DNA of 64,000 nucleotides from Stenotrophomonas maltophilia (GTDB taxonomy: Bacteria > Pseudomonadota > Gammaproteobacteria > Xanthomonadales > Xanthomonadaceae). The position numbers were made by a program, and so were the translations under genes. Where the stretch lies: contig NZ_CP154630.1 of NCBI RefSeq assembly GCF_039555535.1, positions 1,501,001 through 1,565,000 on the forward strand. The letters run 5' to 3'. Under the pieces are notes generated by a model. The model did not search any database. It had not been told where the DNA came from and was given only the letters and a program-made list of their open reading frames with translations. Shown here piece after piece: positions 38,677 to 48,668 of the stretch (positions are counted from its first letter, which is position 1; every line of letters starts with the position of its first letter).

Positions 38677-39667
38677 GCTCTTCCTCTTCGTCCTCGCCCA
38701 GCCACCACACCTGGCCCGGCTCGGGGTCACTCAGCGCATGCTCTCGCTGTTCGATGGCCTCCAGCACGCGTCCCGGGGCCGCGGCGGTCCACGTCGCCAG
38801 CAGCTTCTCCACCGCAGCCCGGCCCTGCGCGGCAATGCCCAGATCGCGCTCGCGCGCCCAGGTACCTTCTTCGACGGCCTCTGCATCGTCGTCATGTTGA
38901 TGCGGGGTGCCATAGCTGCAGCGGCGGCACAGCCGGCGCACGGTCGCGGTCCAGTCCTCGACCATGCCGATGCCGGGCAGGTCCATGGCCCCCAGGGCAG
39001 CGATGTCATCGGCAGAATCGCACTGCACGAACACGGTGAAGGTCGCCATGTCCGATCGCTGCAGGCGCTGCATTGCGTTGAACACCGGTACCTCGTGTTC
39101 GCCGTACGTACGTCGGCCGGTCGACGCACCGTCATGCAGCACGATGTCGCCGAAGCGGAAGCCGCTTTCGGGTAGCGGTACGTTGTCGATGCGTGCACGC
39201 ACCGGATCAATGCGGCTCATGTACACCACCTCGGCATCGGACCACGGCGCCAGGCGCATGCAGGCCACGCCGAAGCTGCCCTCGATCGGGCCTTCGCCCT
39301 CGGGCAGGGTGATGCCACAGCGGATCCACTGGCGTCGTGCTTCGGCCCAGTCCGCCATGCCGGTGGCCGCGATCCCGGCATTCCAGGCGGTGGCGACATC
39401 GAATTCCCCGCGCAGCTGCTCCGATCGCAGGTTGTCCTGCAGCGAGGCCGCCCAGTCGCGCAGGTACTTGTGCGCCAGCCCGCGCATGTAGTGCAGGTAG
39501 GGCACCTCGGGAGCGATGGCGATCAGTTCGCCGAACAGCGCCACCGCCTGCGGCAGGTCGCCTTCGTGGAACGCGTCGTAGGCGCGCGCTTCCAGTATCT
39601 GGTGTTCGTCGAGGGATGCGCCGTCCAGCAGGTCGCCGTCGGGAGTGGTGTCGTGATCGGTGCTCAT
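38660..39667 (-). CDS. TPR-containing protein of unknown function
   Basis: The 335-residue product has TPR-like helices near its N-terminus (ARAYDAFHEGDLPQAVALFGELIAIAP; HYMRGLAHKYLRDWAASLQDN), then a domain of about 200 residues I do not recognise, with a Cys pair in RRLCRRCSYG. It ends in an acidic tail (GEDEEEERVNPG) whose last residues come from a REP palindrome. Start codons at 39673 and 39667 are both possible. There is no signal peptide, so it is probably cytoplasmic. Confidence 0.7.
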   Translation of the reverse strand: MSTDHDTTPDGDLLDGASLDEHQILEARAYDAFHEGDLPQAVALFGELIAIAPEVPYLHYMRGLAHKYLRDWAASLQDNLRSEQLRGEFDVATAWNAGIAATGMADWAEARRQWIRCGITLPEGEGPIEGSFGVACMRLAPWSDAEVVYMSRIDPVRARIDNVPLPESGFRFGDIVLHDGASTGRRTYGEHEVPVFNAMQRLQRSDMATFTVFVQCDSADDIAALGAMDLPGIGMVEDWTATVRRLCRRCSYGTPHQHDDDAEAVEEGTWARERDLGIAAQGRAAVEKLLATWTAAAPGRVLEAIEQREHALSDPEPGQVWWLGEDEEEERVNPG

Positions 39668-39757
39668 GTCCATGTGCGGTTGAAGATCCGCGGCCACCTT
39701 AGCCGATGCAGGGGGCCGGGTGCGCTGCGTCGGTGCGTGTCCTGCTGCAATGCATGA

Positions 39758-39777
39758 TGGCAGTGGCATGACTGCCA
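39758..39777. promoter_or_regulatory. Inverted repeat upstream of the chitinase gene
   Basis: TGGCAGT - GGCATG - ACTGCCA is a perfect 7-bp inverted repeat about 112 bases before the GH18 start, in the 222-base gap. It could be an operator. The rest of the gap shows nothing clear. Confidence 0.35.
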
Positions 39778-39889
39778 CGTTGTCGCCCTCTGGCTGATCG
39801 TTGCTGTCCACTGGACGACATGCCACGACATCGGTCCCATGGCCTCATCGGTTTGCTAACGTGGCGGCGCCTTCGAACCGGGAGATTCC

Positions 39890-41080
39890 ATGTTCCGCCA
39901 GACCGTGGCCGTCCTTGCCGTGCTGATTGCCGGCGCCCTGCCCATTGCCGCGCACGCCGCGCCCGCACAGCCGCCGATCTTCGGTGCCTACTACCCCGGC
40001 GGTTCCGCCGAGCGCTATCCGGTGTCGAGCATTCCGGCCGAGCGCCTGACCCACCTGTTCTACGCGTTCTCGACCATCGAGGATGGGCGCTGCACGATCG
40101 GTGCGGAAGCACCGAAGAACTTCGCCGCGCTGGCCGAGCTGAAGAAGGCACACCCGCACCTGCGCACGCTTATTTCGATTGGCGGCTGGGGCGCGGGCGG
40201 GTTCTCCGATGCGGCGCTGACCGAGACCAGCCGCAAGCGGTTGGTGGATTCGTGCATGGTGCTGTTCTTCGATCGCCACGCCGGCAGCTTTGATGGGGTG
40301 GATATCGACTGGGAGTTCCCGGTCAGTGGTGGCCCGAAGGAGCTGGCGCACCGTCCGCAGGACCGCGCCAACCTGACCCGGCTCGCGCAGGCGTTCCGCG
40401 TGGCACTCGATGCGCGCGGTCGCAAGATGGGACAGCCGATGCTGCTGACCGCCGCGCTGGCCGCCGGTCGCCTGCAGACCGATGGCCCCTACGATCCGGC
40501 GGCGAGCTACGACCTGCCGGCGCTGGCCAAGGTGTTCGATTTCATCAACCTGATGAGCTACGACATGGGCACCGGCTTCTCGGCGGTGTCGACCTTCAAC
40601 GCACCGCTGCATGAGGTGGCGGCCGATCCACTGGCGCCGGAACTGCGGCGCTGGAACAACGTGGCCGGTGCCGTGCAGTTCTACCGCGAGCACGGCGTAC
40701 CGGCCGGCAAGCTGGTGCTGGGCGTGCCGTTCTACGGGCGCGGCTTCAAGGTGACCGGTGATGCCCCGGATGGGTTGTACCAGCCCTACAGTGCACCGGC
40801 CGATGCCGGCGACTGGCGGGTGATCAAGGCGCGCTATCTCGACCAGCCGGGCTGGACGAAGCATTGGCAGCCGCAGGCGCAGAGCCCGTGGCTGTACAAC
40901 GCCGAACAGAAGGTCTTCATCAGCTATGAGGACCCGCGCTCGATCGGCCTGCGTGCGCAGTTCGCCCGCGAGCAGGGCCTGGCCGGCGTGTTCATGTGGG
41001 AGCTGACCGGCGACGACGAACAGGCCAGCCTGCTCAACGCCATGCTCGGCCCGTGGCAGAAAGCCCGCATCGGCGATTGA
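39890..41080 (+). CDS. Secreted chitinase, glycoside hydrolase family 18
   Basis: The 396-residue product has a signal peptide (residues 1-24, cleavage after AHA-A) and a single GH18 barrel. LISIGGWGAGGFSD (about 94-107) is strand 3. DGVDIDWEFP (about 135-144) is the DxxDxDxE catalytic motif with Glu142 as acid. LMSYDM and FMWELTGDD supply further substrate contacts. No chitin-binding module is attached. S. maltophilia strains are known chitin degraders. GGGAG precedes the ATG. Confidence 0.92.
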   Translation: MFRQTVAVLAVLIAGALPIAAHAAPAQPPIFGAYYPGGSAERYPVSSIPAERLTHLFYAFSTIEDGRCTIGAEAPKNFAALAELKKAHPHLRTLISIGGWGAGGFSDAALTETSRKRLVDSCMVLFFDRHAGSFDGVDIDWEFPVSGGPKELAHRPQDRANLTRLAQAFRVALDARGRKMGQPMLLTAALAAGRLQTDGPYDPAASYDLPALAKVFDFINLMSYDMGTGFSAVSTFNAPLHEVAADPLAPELRRWNNVAGAVQFYREHGVPAGKLVLGVPFYGRGFKVTGDAPDGLYQPYSAPADAGDWRVIKARYLDQPGWTKHWQPQAQSPWLYNAEQKVFISYEDPRSIGLRAQFAREQGLAGVFMWELTGDDEQASLLNAMLGPWQKARIGD

Positions 41081-41163
41081 GCCACCCGCTGGCGGCGGAT
41101 GCGGCAACGCCATCGGCCCAACCCCGCACATCGTGGCAATGCCCGCAGCGTTACGCTGCGGGC

Positions 41164-41568
41164 ATGATCCATCTCGAACGCCTGGACCATCTGGTCCTCA
41201 CCGTGGCCGGCATCGAACGCAGCTGTGATTTCTACCAGCGCGTGCTCGGCATGCAGGTCGTGCGCTTCGGCGCCGGCCGCACCGCGCTGCAGTTCGGCCG
41301 GCAGAAGATCAACCTGCATCCGGCCAGTGCCCCGCTGCAGCCGCATGCGCTGCAACCCACGCCGGGCAGCGCCGATCTCTGCCTGATCACGCGTACCGCC
41401 ATGGCCGATGTGCTGGCCCACCTGCAGGCGCAGTCCGTTGCGGTGGAGGAGGGGCCGGTTGCACGCACCGGCGCGCTGGGTCCGATCGAATCGGTGTACT
41501 TCCGCGACCAGGATGGCAACCTGATCGAAGTCAGCCATTACCCCGACGAAGCACAACTGCTCCGGTAG
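41164..41568 (+). CDS. VOC (glyoxalase/bleomycin resistance fold) protein
   Basis: The 134-residue product is a single vicinal-oxygen-chelate unit pair: MIHLERLDHLVLTVAGIERS at the start and FRDQDGNLIEVSHY near the end, which provide the likely metal ligands His and Glu. Such proteins include glyoxalases, dioxygenases and resistance proteins; the substrate is unknown. The TAG stop is part of the GTAG head of a repeat. Confidence 0.85.
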   Translation: MIHLERLDHLVLTVAGIERSCDFYQRVLGMQVVRFGAGRTALQFGRQKINLHPASAPLQPHALQPTPGSADLCLITRTAMADVLAHLQAQSVAVEEGPVARTGALGPIESVYFRDQDGNLIEVSHYPDEAQLLR

Positions 41569-41590
41569 CGCCGGACCATGCGGGGCGACG
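41565..41590. repeat. Partial SMAG repeat supplying a stop codon
   Basis: GTAGCGCCGGACCATGCGGG carries the GTAG head and a degenerate half palindrome. TAG (41566-41568) ends the VOC gene. Confidence 0.65.
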
Positions 41591-41592
41591 CG

Positions 41593-43152
41593 TCAGTTCG
41601 CCCAGACGCTGTTCGGATCGCCGTTGCGGGCGCGACGCTGGCTGGCGACTGCCAGGCGGGCGAAGCCGAAGGCCATGGCCAACGCGATGGCATCGATCCA
41701 GAACAACGGCCACTGGCCCTGCGAGGCAGCGCGCCACAGCCAGTCACCATTGAGTGCGCCGTGCAGCACCGGCACCAGCGCGGTACTGATCGCCGCCGCC
41801 CACAGCAGCTCGCGTGCGGCCTGCGCCGGGCGTCGCAGCGCGGCCCACAGCGCACAGGCCGCCCAGCTGCCAAAGCAGGCCCAGCGGATGCCATGGTCTA
41901 CCGCCGCCGGCGCCAGCCGTTCCAGCACCAGCGCGGTGAGGAACGCGACCGAGATCGCCACGCACAGGCCGATGCACACGCCGACCGTGGCCCGTGCCAT
42001 GTTTACTCCGGCGCGCGGCTGCTGCGGCTGGCGACGCTTGCGCCGCGACTCGATCCACAGCAGGTTGCCCGAGTAGAACAGGAACGCACCGCCGAGGCCG
42101 AGCAGGAAGTACAGCCAGACCACCACGCCGTTGCCGAACTCGCCGAAGTGCAGCGCATAGGCGGCGCTGAGCGTGGCGTGGTTGGCGTCGCGCTGGCCCG
42201 GCAGCTGGGTCGCCAGTACATTGCCGGTGGCAACGTCCAGCGCCACAGCGCCGAGGGGGCCGAGCGTGCCGGTGGATTCACCGGTGATCTCGATGGTGGC
42301 GTTGGCGTCGCCGGCGTTGGCCAGCTTCAGGTAGGCCGGCTCGAAGCTGGTCACGCCCTGTGCGCGCGCCACTTCCAGCGCCCGCGCATGCAGCACGCGC
42401 AGGCTGCCCGGCGGCGAGGGGATGCCGGTCGCTTCACGCACCGGTGCGGTGTCCATCGCTGTTGGCACGGCCTGCAGGGCCTTGCCGTCGAAGATCAGCG
42501 GGTTGAGCAGGGCCATCTGCACGAACACCAGGCAGAGCAGGGCCCCGGTCACCGCGAACATCAGGTGGAAGGGCAGGCTCAGCACGCCGATCACGTTGTG
42601 CGCGTCCTGCCACAGCTGTTTCAGGTTGCGCCCCGGACGCAGCGCGAACAGGTCGCCGAGCAGCTTCGGCAGATGGATCACCAGGCCGCTCAGCAGGGCC
42701 ATGCCGTACAGCAGGCTGACGATGCCCATCACGTAGATGCCGGCCACGGGCAGGCCGAGGCTGTAGTGCAGCTCGTTGACCAGTTCCGCCAGCCCGGTCT
42801 GCGGCGGCGTCGGGCTGCCGGCGATCTGACCCGGCCAGGCGTAGCGCCAGCTGCCGTCATCGGCCTGCCAGTACGCGAGTGGCTGCGGGTGGTCGGCGCC
42901 GGGGAAGGTCATGCCGACGTGGCGGCGGGCTTCCGGATGCGTGGCCAGTACGTCCTCCAGCAGGTACTGCGCATCATCCAGTCCTGCCGGCAGCGCAGTG
43001 GCTGCGCCCGGCGTCTGCCACAGCGGCAGATCGTGGTGGAACAGGGTCAACGCACCGGCGTAGAAGGCCACGAACAGGCCGAAGCCAGCCACCAGGCCGA
43101 CCCAGGTATGCAGGGTGGTGAACGTGCGCAGGGTCTGCGAGCTGAACTTCAT
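41593..43152 (-). CDS. PepSY-associated transmembrane protein
   Basis: The 519-residue product has an N-terminal helix (TLHTWVGLVAGFGLFVAFYAG), a large periplasmic part, further helices and a second PepSY-like section, ending in four or five membrane helices. Such proteins accompany siderophore receptors and some act as ferric-siderophore reductases. Conserved His residues in the helices (LHTW, ELHYSLG, HNVIGVL, LPFHLMF) could bind heme; that is inference. It is the last gene of a three-gene cluster with DUF3649 and DUF3325. Confidence 0.85.
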   Translation of the reverse strand: MKFSSQTLRTFTTLHTWVGLVAGFGLFVAFYAGALTLFHHDLPLWQTPGAATALPAGLDDAQYLLEDVLATHPEARRHVGMTFPGADHPQPLAYWQADDGSWRYAWPGQIAGSPTPPQTGLAELVNELHYSLGLPVAGIYVMGIVSLLYGMALLSGLVIHLPKLLGDLFALRPGRNLKQLWQDAHNVIGVLSLPFHLMFAVTGALLCLVFVQMALLNPLIFDGKALQAVPTAMDTAPVREATGIPSPPGSLRVLHARALEVARAQGVTSFEPAYLKLANAGDANATIEITGESTGTLGPLGAVALDVATGNVLATQLPGQRDANHATLSAAYALHFGEFGNGVVVWLYFLLGLGGAFLFYSGNLLWIESRRKRRQPQQPRAGVNMARATVGVCIGLCVAISVAFLTALVLERLAPAAVDHGIRWACFGSWAACALWAALRRPAQAARELLWAAAISTALVPVLHGALNGDWLWRAASQGQWPLFWIDAIALAMAFGFARLAVASQRRARNGDPNSVWAN

Positions 43153-43162
43153 GGGGCAGGTC

Positions 43163-43426
43163 TCATTGCACCGCGCCGAACAGGCGCAGCAGCCCAAGCA
43201 CGGCGAAGCCGGCGGCGGCGCTGCCACCCAGCACCAGCCAGGCACGCAGCGCGCTGCGGAAACTGAACGCCCACAGGGCGGCCAGCATCCACAGTGGGAT
43301 GAAAGCGATCAGGGACGGCACCAGCGCCCGCTGCCAGGGGCCGGGCGGCAGCCATGCCAGCAGGCCGGTCGCGGCGGCGGCCAGGAAGAAACCGGCGACG
43401 ATGCCAGCGAAGGCGCGCGGCCACAT
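43163..43426 (-). CDS. DUF3649-type small membrane protein
   Basis: The 87-residue product has three hydrophobic helices and the motif LWAFSFRSALRAWLVL, which matches the short conserved core of DUF3649 proteins found next to PepSY genes in siderophore loci. Its ATG overlaps the upstream stop (TGATG). PepSY follows after 10 bases. The function is unknown, probably accessory to iron uptake. Confidence 0.7.
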   Translation of the reverse strand: MWPRAFAGIVAGFFLAAAATGLLAWLPPGPWQRALVPSLIAFIPLWMLAALWAFSFRSALRAWLVLGGSAAAGFAVLGLLRLFGAVQ

Positions 43427-43722
43427 CAGGGCGACTCCGGGCCGGGACGGTGCCAGGCGGCCAGGGCCGGCAACAGCATCGCCGCCAGCATCCAGGTGCA
43501 CAGCATCGCCACCAGGCCGGCAGCGAAGCCGAGTTCTGCCATCCACAGCCACAGCGCAGCGGCGGCCGCGACCAGGCCGATCTGGCGGCCCAGGCGACCG
43601 GCGCGGCGCAGGCGCGGCCAGCGGCAGTGCGGCGAGGCGGCATAGAAGGCCAGCGCCGAGAACATCGCCGCCAGCATGCCCAGGCTGCAGAAGCCGAGCG
43701 TGGAAAGGCCGACGGTGATCAT
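43426..43722 (-). CDS. DUF3325-type small membrane protein
   Basis: The 98-residue product has three hydrophobic helices (about residues 3-28, 46-70 and 72-88) and basic loops, in keeping with DUF3325 proteins linked to PepSY/siderophore clusters. The chosen ATG at 43722 gives the normal N-terminus, though no good ribosome-binding site is seen; the frame is open upstream to 43938. No TonB receptor gene adjoins the cluster. Confidence 0.65.
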   Translation of the reverse strand: MITVGLSTLGFCSLGMLAAMFSALAFYAASPHCRWPRLRRAGRLGRQIGLVAAAAALWLWMAELGFAAGLVAMLCTWMLAAMLLPALAAWHRPGPESP

Positions 43723-43836
43723 TGCGGACGGCTGCCGCGGCAGCGGGCCGGCGAACGCGGGGCACGGGCGGGGCCGGCGGGAGCCGGTCGGAGCGGGTGG
43801 CGCATCACGGCCATTCAGCGGACCGTACGGTAGCCC

Positions 43837-43865
43837 TTGGGCTTTCCGGTGCGCTGGTTTAAGAT
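43837..43865 (+). promoter_or_regulatory. Promoter of the thrS leader
   Basis: TTGGGC (43837-43842) and TAAGAT (43860-43865) are 17 bases apart, giving a predicted start near 43872. Confidence 0.5.
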
Positions 43866-43924
43866 CATCACACTCCCCGACTGGAACAAGGTGGCCCGCG
43901 CCCAGCGCCGGCCGAGCGTGCGAC

Positions 43925-43951
43925 ATGAGCACTACCACCGCCCACTGTTGA
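43925..43951 (+). CDS. Putative thrS leader peptide (Met-Ser-Thr-Thr-Thr-Ala-His-Cys)
   Basis: An eight-codon ORF contains three consecutive threonine codons (ACT ACC ACC, 43931-43939) and a TGA stop at 43949-43951. GAG lies nine bases before the ATG, a weak ribosome-binding site. The ORF lies between a promoter and a terminator hairpin ahead of thrS. A ribosome stalled at the Thr codons would leave the antiterminator free; one reaching the stop would cover its 5' edge. This is the layout of amino-acid attenuators. It is inferred, not demonstrated. Confidence 0.6.
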   Translation: MSTTTAHC

Positions 43952-43963
43952 CCTGCCCCCGAA

Positions 43964-43983
43964 GGCCCTGTGTTCCAGGCGCC
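43964..43983 (+). promoter_or_regulatory. Antiterminator hairpin of the thrS leader
   Basis: GGC-CCTG (43964-43970) can pair with CAGG-C-GCC (43976-43983), with one bulged C and a TGTTC loop. This takes up the 5' arm of the terminator that follows, so the two structures exclude each other. Confidence 0.5.
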
Positions 43984-44000
43984 CTCGTGGCGCTTTTTTA
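43977..44000 (+). terminator. Intrinsic terminator (attenuator) upstream of thrS
   Basis: AGGCGCC (43977-43983) pairs with GGCGCTT (43989-43995) around the loop CTCGT, and the T-run continues to 43998. It lies 69 bases before the thrS start, downstream of a leader ORF with three Thr codons. Confidence 0.75.
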
Positions 44001-44066
44001 TTGCCCGGGCGCCGCCCCGGGACCGCTTTCCAGCCCGCCCCGCGGGCCCCGCACGAAGCCACTGCG

Positions 44067-45968
44067 ATGATCAACATTACCCTTCCCGACGGCAGCCGCC
44101 GCGAGTTTGAAACCCCCGTCAGCGTCATGGACGTCGCCCAGTCGATCGGTGCCGGCCTGGCCAAGGCCACCATCGCCGGTGCCGTGGATGGCGTGCTGGT
44201 CGATGCCAGCGACGTCATCGACCACGATGCCAGCCTGCGCATCATCACCGCCAAGGACGAGGAGGGCGTGGAGATCATCCGCCACTCCTGCGCCCACCTG
44301 GTCGGCCACGCCGTCAAGCAGCTGTACCCGGACGTGAAGATGGTGATCGGCCCGGTGATCGCCGAAGGCTTCTATTACGACATCTACTCCGAGCGCCCGT
44401 TCACCCCGGACGACATGGCCGCGATCGAGAAGCGCATGGGTGAGCTGATCGCCCAGGACTACGACGTCATCAAGAAGATGACGCCGCGCGCGGAAGTGAT
44501 CGAGATCTTCAAGGCCCGTGGCGAGGACTACAAGCTGCGCCTGATCGAGGACATGTCCGACGATATCCAGGCGATGGGCATGTACTACCACCAGGAATAC
44601 GTGGACATGTGCCGCGGCCCGCACGTGCCGAACACGCGCTTCCTGAAGGCCTTCAAGCTGACCCGCATCTCCGGCGCCTACTGGCGTGGCGACGCGCAGA
44701 ACGAACAGCTGCAGCGCATCTACGGCACCGCCTGGGCCGACAAGAAGCAGCTCGAGGCGTACATCAAGCGCATCGAGGAAGCCGAGATGCGCGACCACCG
44801 CCGCATCGGCAAGCAGCAGGACCTGTTCCACCTGCAGGAAGAAGCGCCGGGCCTGGTGTTCTGGCACCCCAAGGGCTGGGCGCTGTGGCAGGTGGTCGAG
44901 CAGTACATGCGCAAGGTCTACCGCAACAGCGGCTACGGCGAAGTGCGCTGCCCGCAGATCCTGGACGTGAGCCTGTGGAAGAAGTCCGGCCACTGGGACA
45001 ACTACCAGGACAACATGTTCTTCACCGAATCGGAGAAGCGCACGTACGCGGTCAAGCCGATGAACTGCCCGGGCCACATCCAGGTGTTCAACCAGGGCCT
45101 GCACAGCTACCGCGACCTGCCGATCCGCTATGGTGAGTTTGGTTCCTGCCACCGCAACGAGCCGTCCGGCGCGCTGCACGGCATCCTGCGCGTGCGTGGC
45201 TTCACCCAGGACGACGGCCACGTGTTCTGCACGGAAAACCAGATCGAGTCGGAAGTGACGGCCTTCCACCAGCAGGCGCTGGCGGTCTACCAGCACTTCG
45301 GCTTCGACGAGATCCAGATCAAGATCGCCCTGCGCCCGGAATCGCGGCTGGGTGACGACGCCACCTGGGACAAGGCCGAAGGCGCGCTGCGCTCGGCACT
45401 GACCGCCTGTGGCGTGGAATGGCAGGAGCTGCCGGGCGAGGGTGCCTTCTATGGCCCGAAGATCGAGTACCACCTGAAGGACGCCATCGGCCGTACCTGG
45501 CAGCTGGGCACCATGCAGGTCGACTTCATGATGCCGGGCCGCCTGGGCGCCGAGTACGTGGACGAGAACAGCCAGAAGAAGCACCCGGTCATGCTGCACC
45601 GCGCCATCGTCGGCTCGATGGAGCGCTTCCTGGGCATCCTGATCGAGCACCATGCCGGCCAGTTCCCGGCCTGGCTGGCCCCGACCCAGGTGGTGGTGGC
45701 CAACATCACCGATGCCCAGGCCGACTACGTCTCGGGTGTGACCAAAACCCTTGCGGAGCAAGGCTTCCGCGTCAGCTCGGATTTGCGTAACGAGAAGATC
45801 GGCTATAAAATCCGCGAGCATACGTTGCAGCGCGTGCCCTACCTGCTGGTCATCGGTGACCGCGAGAAGGAAAATGGGGCTGTGGCGGTGCGTACGCGTT
45901 CTGGCGAAGATCTGGGCAGCATGAGCCTGCAGGCCTTCATCGAGCGGCTCCACGCCGAGGGCGCGTAA
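44067..45968 (+). CDS. thrS: Threonyl-tRNA synthetase
   Basis: ThrRS charges tRNA-Thr and edits mischarged Ser. The 633-residue product has the TGS domain (residues 1-60), the editing domain ([29 protein letters not shown]), the class II catalytic core with the zinc ligands in [10 protein letters not shown] and later His residues, motif 2 around [16 protein letters not shown], motif 3 near [15 protein letters not shown], and the anticodon-binding domain. ATG 44067 is chosen; the frame upstream to 44001 lies in the leader. It heads the thrS-infC-rpmI-rplT-pheST-ihfA cluster. Confidence 0.97.
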   Translation: MINITLPDGSRREFETPVSVMDVAQSIGAGLAKATIAGAVDGVLVDASDVIDHDASLRIITAKDEEGVEIIRHSCAHLVGHAVKQLYPDVKMVIGPVIAEGFYYDIYSERPFTPDDMAAIEKRMGELIAQDYDVIKKMTPRAEVIEIFKARGEDYKLRLIEDMSDDIQAMGMYYHQEYVDMCRGPHVPNTRFLKAFKLTRISGAYWRGDAQNEQLQRIYGTAWADKKQLEAYIKRIEEAEMRDHRRIGKQQDLFHLQEEAPGLVFWHPKGWALWQVVEQYMRKVYRNSGYGEVRCPQILDVSLWKKSGHWDNYQDNMFFTESEKRTYAVKPMNCPGHIQVFNQGLHSYRDLPIRYGEFGSCHRNEPSGALHGILRVRGFTQDDGHVFCTENQIESEVTAFHQQALAVYQHFGFDEIQIKIALRPESRLGDDATWDKAEGALRSALTACGVEWQELPGEGAFYGPKIEYHLKDAIGRTWQLGTMQVDFMMPGRLGAEYVDENSQKKHPVMLHRAIVGSMERFLGILIEHHAGQFPAWLAPTQVVVANITDAQADYVSGVTKTLAEQGFRVSSDLRNEKIGYKIREHTLQRVPYLLVIGDREKENGAVAVRTRSGEDLGSMSLQAFIERLHAEGA

Positions 45969-46031
45969 GCAAAGGTCCGGTCCGGGCGCACAGGCACCCG
46001 GACCGGTTCGATACCCTTGGGAGAACGTAAT

Positions 46032-46559
46032 ATCAGCACCCCTGACAACAAACAGAACCGCAAGAATCAGGAAATCCGTGTGCCGCGCGTCCGCGTGATC
46101 GGCAGTGACGGAGAAATGATCGGCGTGTTGTCGCGCGACGAAGCGCTGTCCATGGCCGAAGATGAAGGCCTGGACCTGGTCGAGATCCAGCCGCAGGCCG
46201 ATCCGCCGGTCTGCAAGATCATGGACTTCGGCAAGTTCAAGTTCGAAGCGCAGAAGAAGGCCAGCGAGGCCAAGAAGAAGACCAAGCAGGTCGAGATCAA
46301 GGAAGTGAAGTTCCGTCCGGTCACGGACGAGGGCGACTACCAGATCAAGCTGCGCAAGATGCGCGGGTTCCTCGAGGATGGTGACAAGATCAAGGTCAAC
46401 ATCCGCTTCCGTGGCCGTGAAATGAGCCACCAGGAACTGGGTCGCGAAATGGCCAACCGGATCGAGGCCGATCTGGGCGAGGACATCGTCATTGAATCCC
46501 GTCCGCGCCTGGAAGGGCGTCAGATGGTCATGATGATCGCGCCGAAGAAGAAGACCTGA
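46032..46559 (+). CDS. infC: Translation initiation factor IF-3 (ATC start)
   Basis: IF-3 keeps 30S subunits free and rejects non-canonical start codons. The 175-residue product has the N-domain ([20 protein letters not shown]), a Lys-rich linker ([17 protein letters not shown]) and the C-domain ([17 protein letters not shown]). The protein should begin STPDNKQ after the initiator. The codon there is ATC (46032-46034), eight bases after GGGAG, with no ATG or GTG in range. An in-frame TTG at 46017 overlaps that ribosome-binding site. E. coli infC uses ATT for autorepression, so ATC fits the same logic. Confidence 0.9.
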   Translation: MSTPDNKQNRKNQEIRVPRVRVIGSDGEMIGVLSRDEALSMAEDEGLDLVEIQPQADPPVCKIMDFGKFKFEAQKKASEAKKKTKQVEIKEVKFRPVTDEGDYQIKLRKMRGFLEDGDKIKVNIRFRGREMSHQELGREMANRIEADLGEDIVIESRPRLEGRQMVMMIAPKKKT

Positions 46560-46609
46560 GGCCTGACGGGCCGCCTTCCGGGGCGCCTGGCTGAATGGTT
46601 CAGGGTAAG

Positions 46610-46640
46610 GGGGCGCCGCTGGCGTCCCTTTGCTTTTGCA
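46610..46640 (+). terminator. Terminator-like hairpin between infC and rpmI
   Basis: GGGGCGCC - GCT - GGCGTCCC pairs fully with one G-T, followed by TTTGCTTTT. It could be a partial terminator or part of ribosomal-protein feedback control. The 265-base gap otherwise holds a TATCAT at 46701 without a clear -35. Confidence 0.6.
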
Positions 46641-46824
46641 GGAGGCCGGTGAATTGCCGGTAAAGGGTTGCAGGGGCTGGTGGCAGGGCGGTTTTGCCTG
46701 TATCATGCCCGGCTCGACCCACCCAGGACGGGTCGTACGCCGATCATGGCAGGACGGAAAGAGCGGCCCAGGCCGCCGCCAGATCAGTCAGAAACCAGGG
46801 TCATATCCCATCAAGGACATTGCA

Positions 46825-47022
46825 ATGCCCAAGATCAAGACCAACCGGGCAGCGGCCAAGCGTTTCCGCAAGACCGCCTCGGGCAAGTACAAGTGCGGCC
46901 ACGCCAACCGTAGCCACATCCTCACGAAGAAAGCGACCAAGCGTAAGCGTAATCTGCGTCAGACGGGCCATGTCCGTGCAGAAGACGCAGGCCGTCTGGA
47001 CCGCATGCTCCCTTACCTCTGA
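46825..47022 (+). CDS. rpmI: 50S ribosomal protein L35
   Basis: L35 is a small basic 50S protein. The 65-residue product begins [14 protein letters not shown] and contains [20 protein letters not shown], as usual. The ATG at 46825 is used, although the frame is open further upstream. rplT follows after 11 bases. In E. coli L20 represses this gene pair through the leader. Confidence 0.96.
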   Translation: MPKIKTNRAAAKRFRKTASGKYKCGHANRSHILTKKATKRKRNLRQTGHVRAEDAGRLDRMLPYL

Positions 47023-47033
47023 GGAACTGAAAA

Positions 47034-47393
47034 ATGGCACGAGTTAAGCGTGGCGTACAGGCGCGTCGCCGCCACAAGAAGATTCTGGATCTCGCCAAGG
47101 GCTATTACAACGCCCGTCGCAAGGTCTTCCGCGTCGCCAAGCAGGCGGTCATCAAGGCACAGCAGTACGCCTACATCGGCCGTAAGCAGAAGAAGCGCAA
47201 CTTCCGTTCGCTGTGGATCACCCGTATCAATGCGGCTGCCCGCATCAACGGCCTGAGCTACAGCCGCTTCATGAACGGTCTGCTGAAGGCCGGCATCACC
47301 CTGGATCGCAAGGTCCTGGCTGACATCGCCGTGCACGACGCAGCCGGTTTTGCTGCGCTGGCCGAAAAGGCCAAGGGCGCGCTGGCGGCATAA
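47034..47393 (+). CDS. rplT: 50S ribosomal protein L20
   Basis: L20 is an essential early assembly protein of the 50S subunit and, in E. coli, the repressor of its own operon. The 119-residue product has the typical start [18 protein letters not shown] and the conserved [19 protein letters not shown] small hairpin (ACCGTTC/GAACGGT, 47411-47430) and a strong terminator follow. Confidence 0.97.
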   Translation: MARVKRGVQARRRHKKILDLAKGYYNARRKVFRVAKQAVIKAQQYAYIGRKQKKRNFRSLWITRINAAARINGLSYSRFMNGLLKAGITLDRKVLADIAVHDAAGFAALAEKAKGALAA

Positions 47394-48581
<1,188 letters not shown>

Positions 48582-48592
48582 GCCGCAACCAT

Positions 48593-48617
48593 GTAGAGCC
48601 GAGCCATGCTCGGCTGC
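48593..48617. repeat. SMAG-like palindrome between pheS and pheT
   Basis: GTAG head with AGCCGAGCCATGCTCGGCT, a perfect 8-bp stem around CAT, in the 87-base gap. Confidence 0.75.
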
Positions 48618-48668
48618 TCCTAAATTCGCAGGCCCAGGCGCATGCGCCGGGCCCACCAGGGTGACACC

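Noticed and set aside
43426..43938. Long N-terminal extension of the DUF3325 gene
   Set aside because: The added residues are polar and unconserved and run antisense through the thrS leader.
46700..46710. TATCAT as the -10 of an rpmI promoter
   Set aside because: No -35 element at 16-18 bases, and TG does not have extended -10 spacing.
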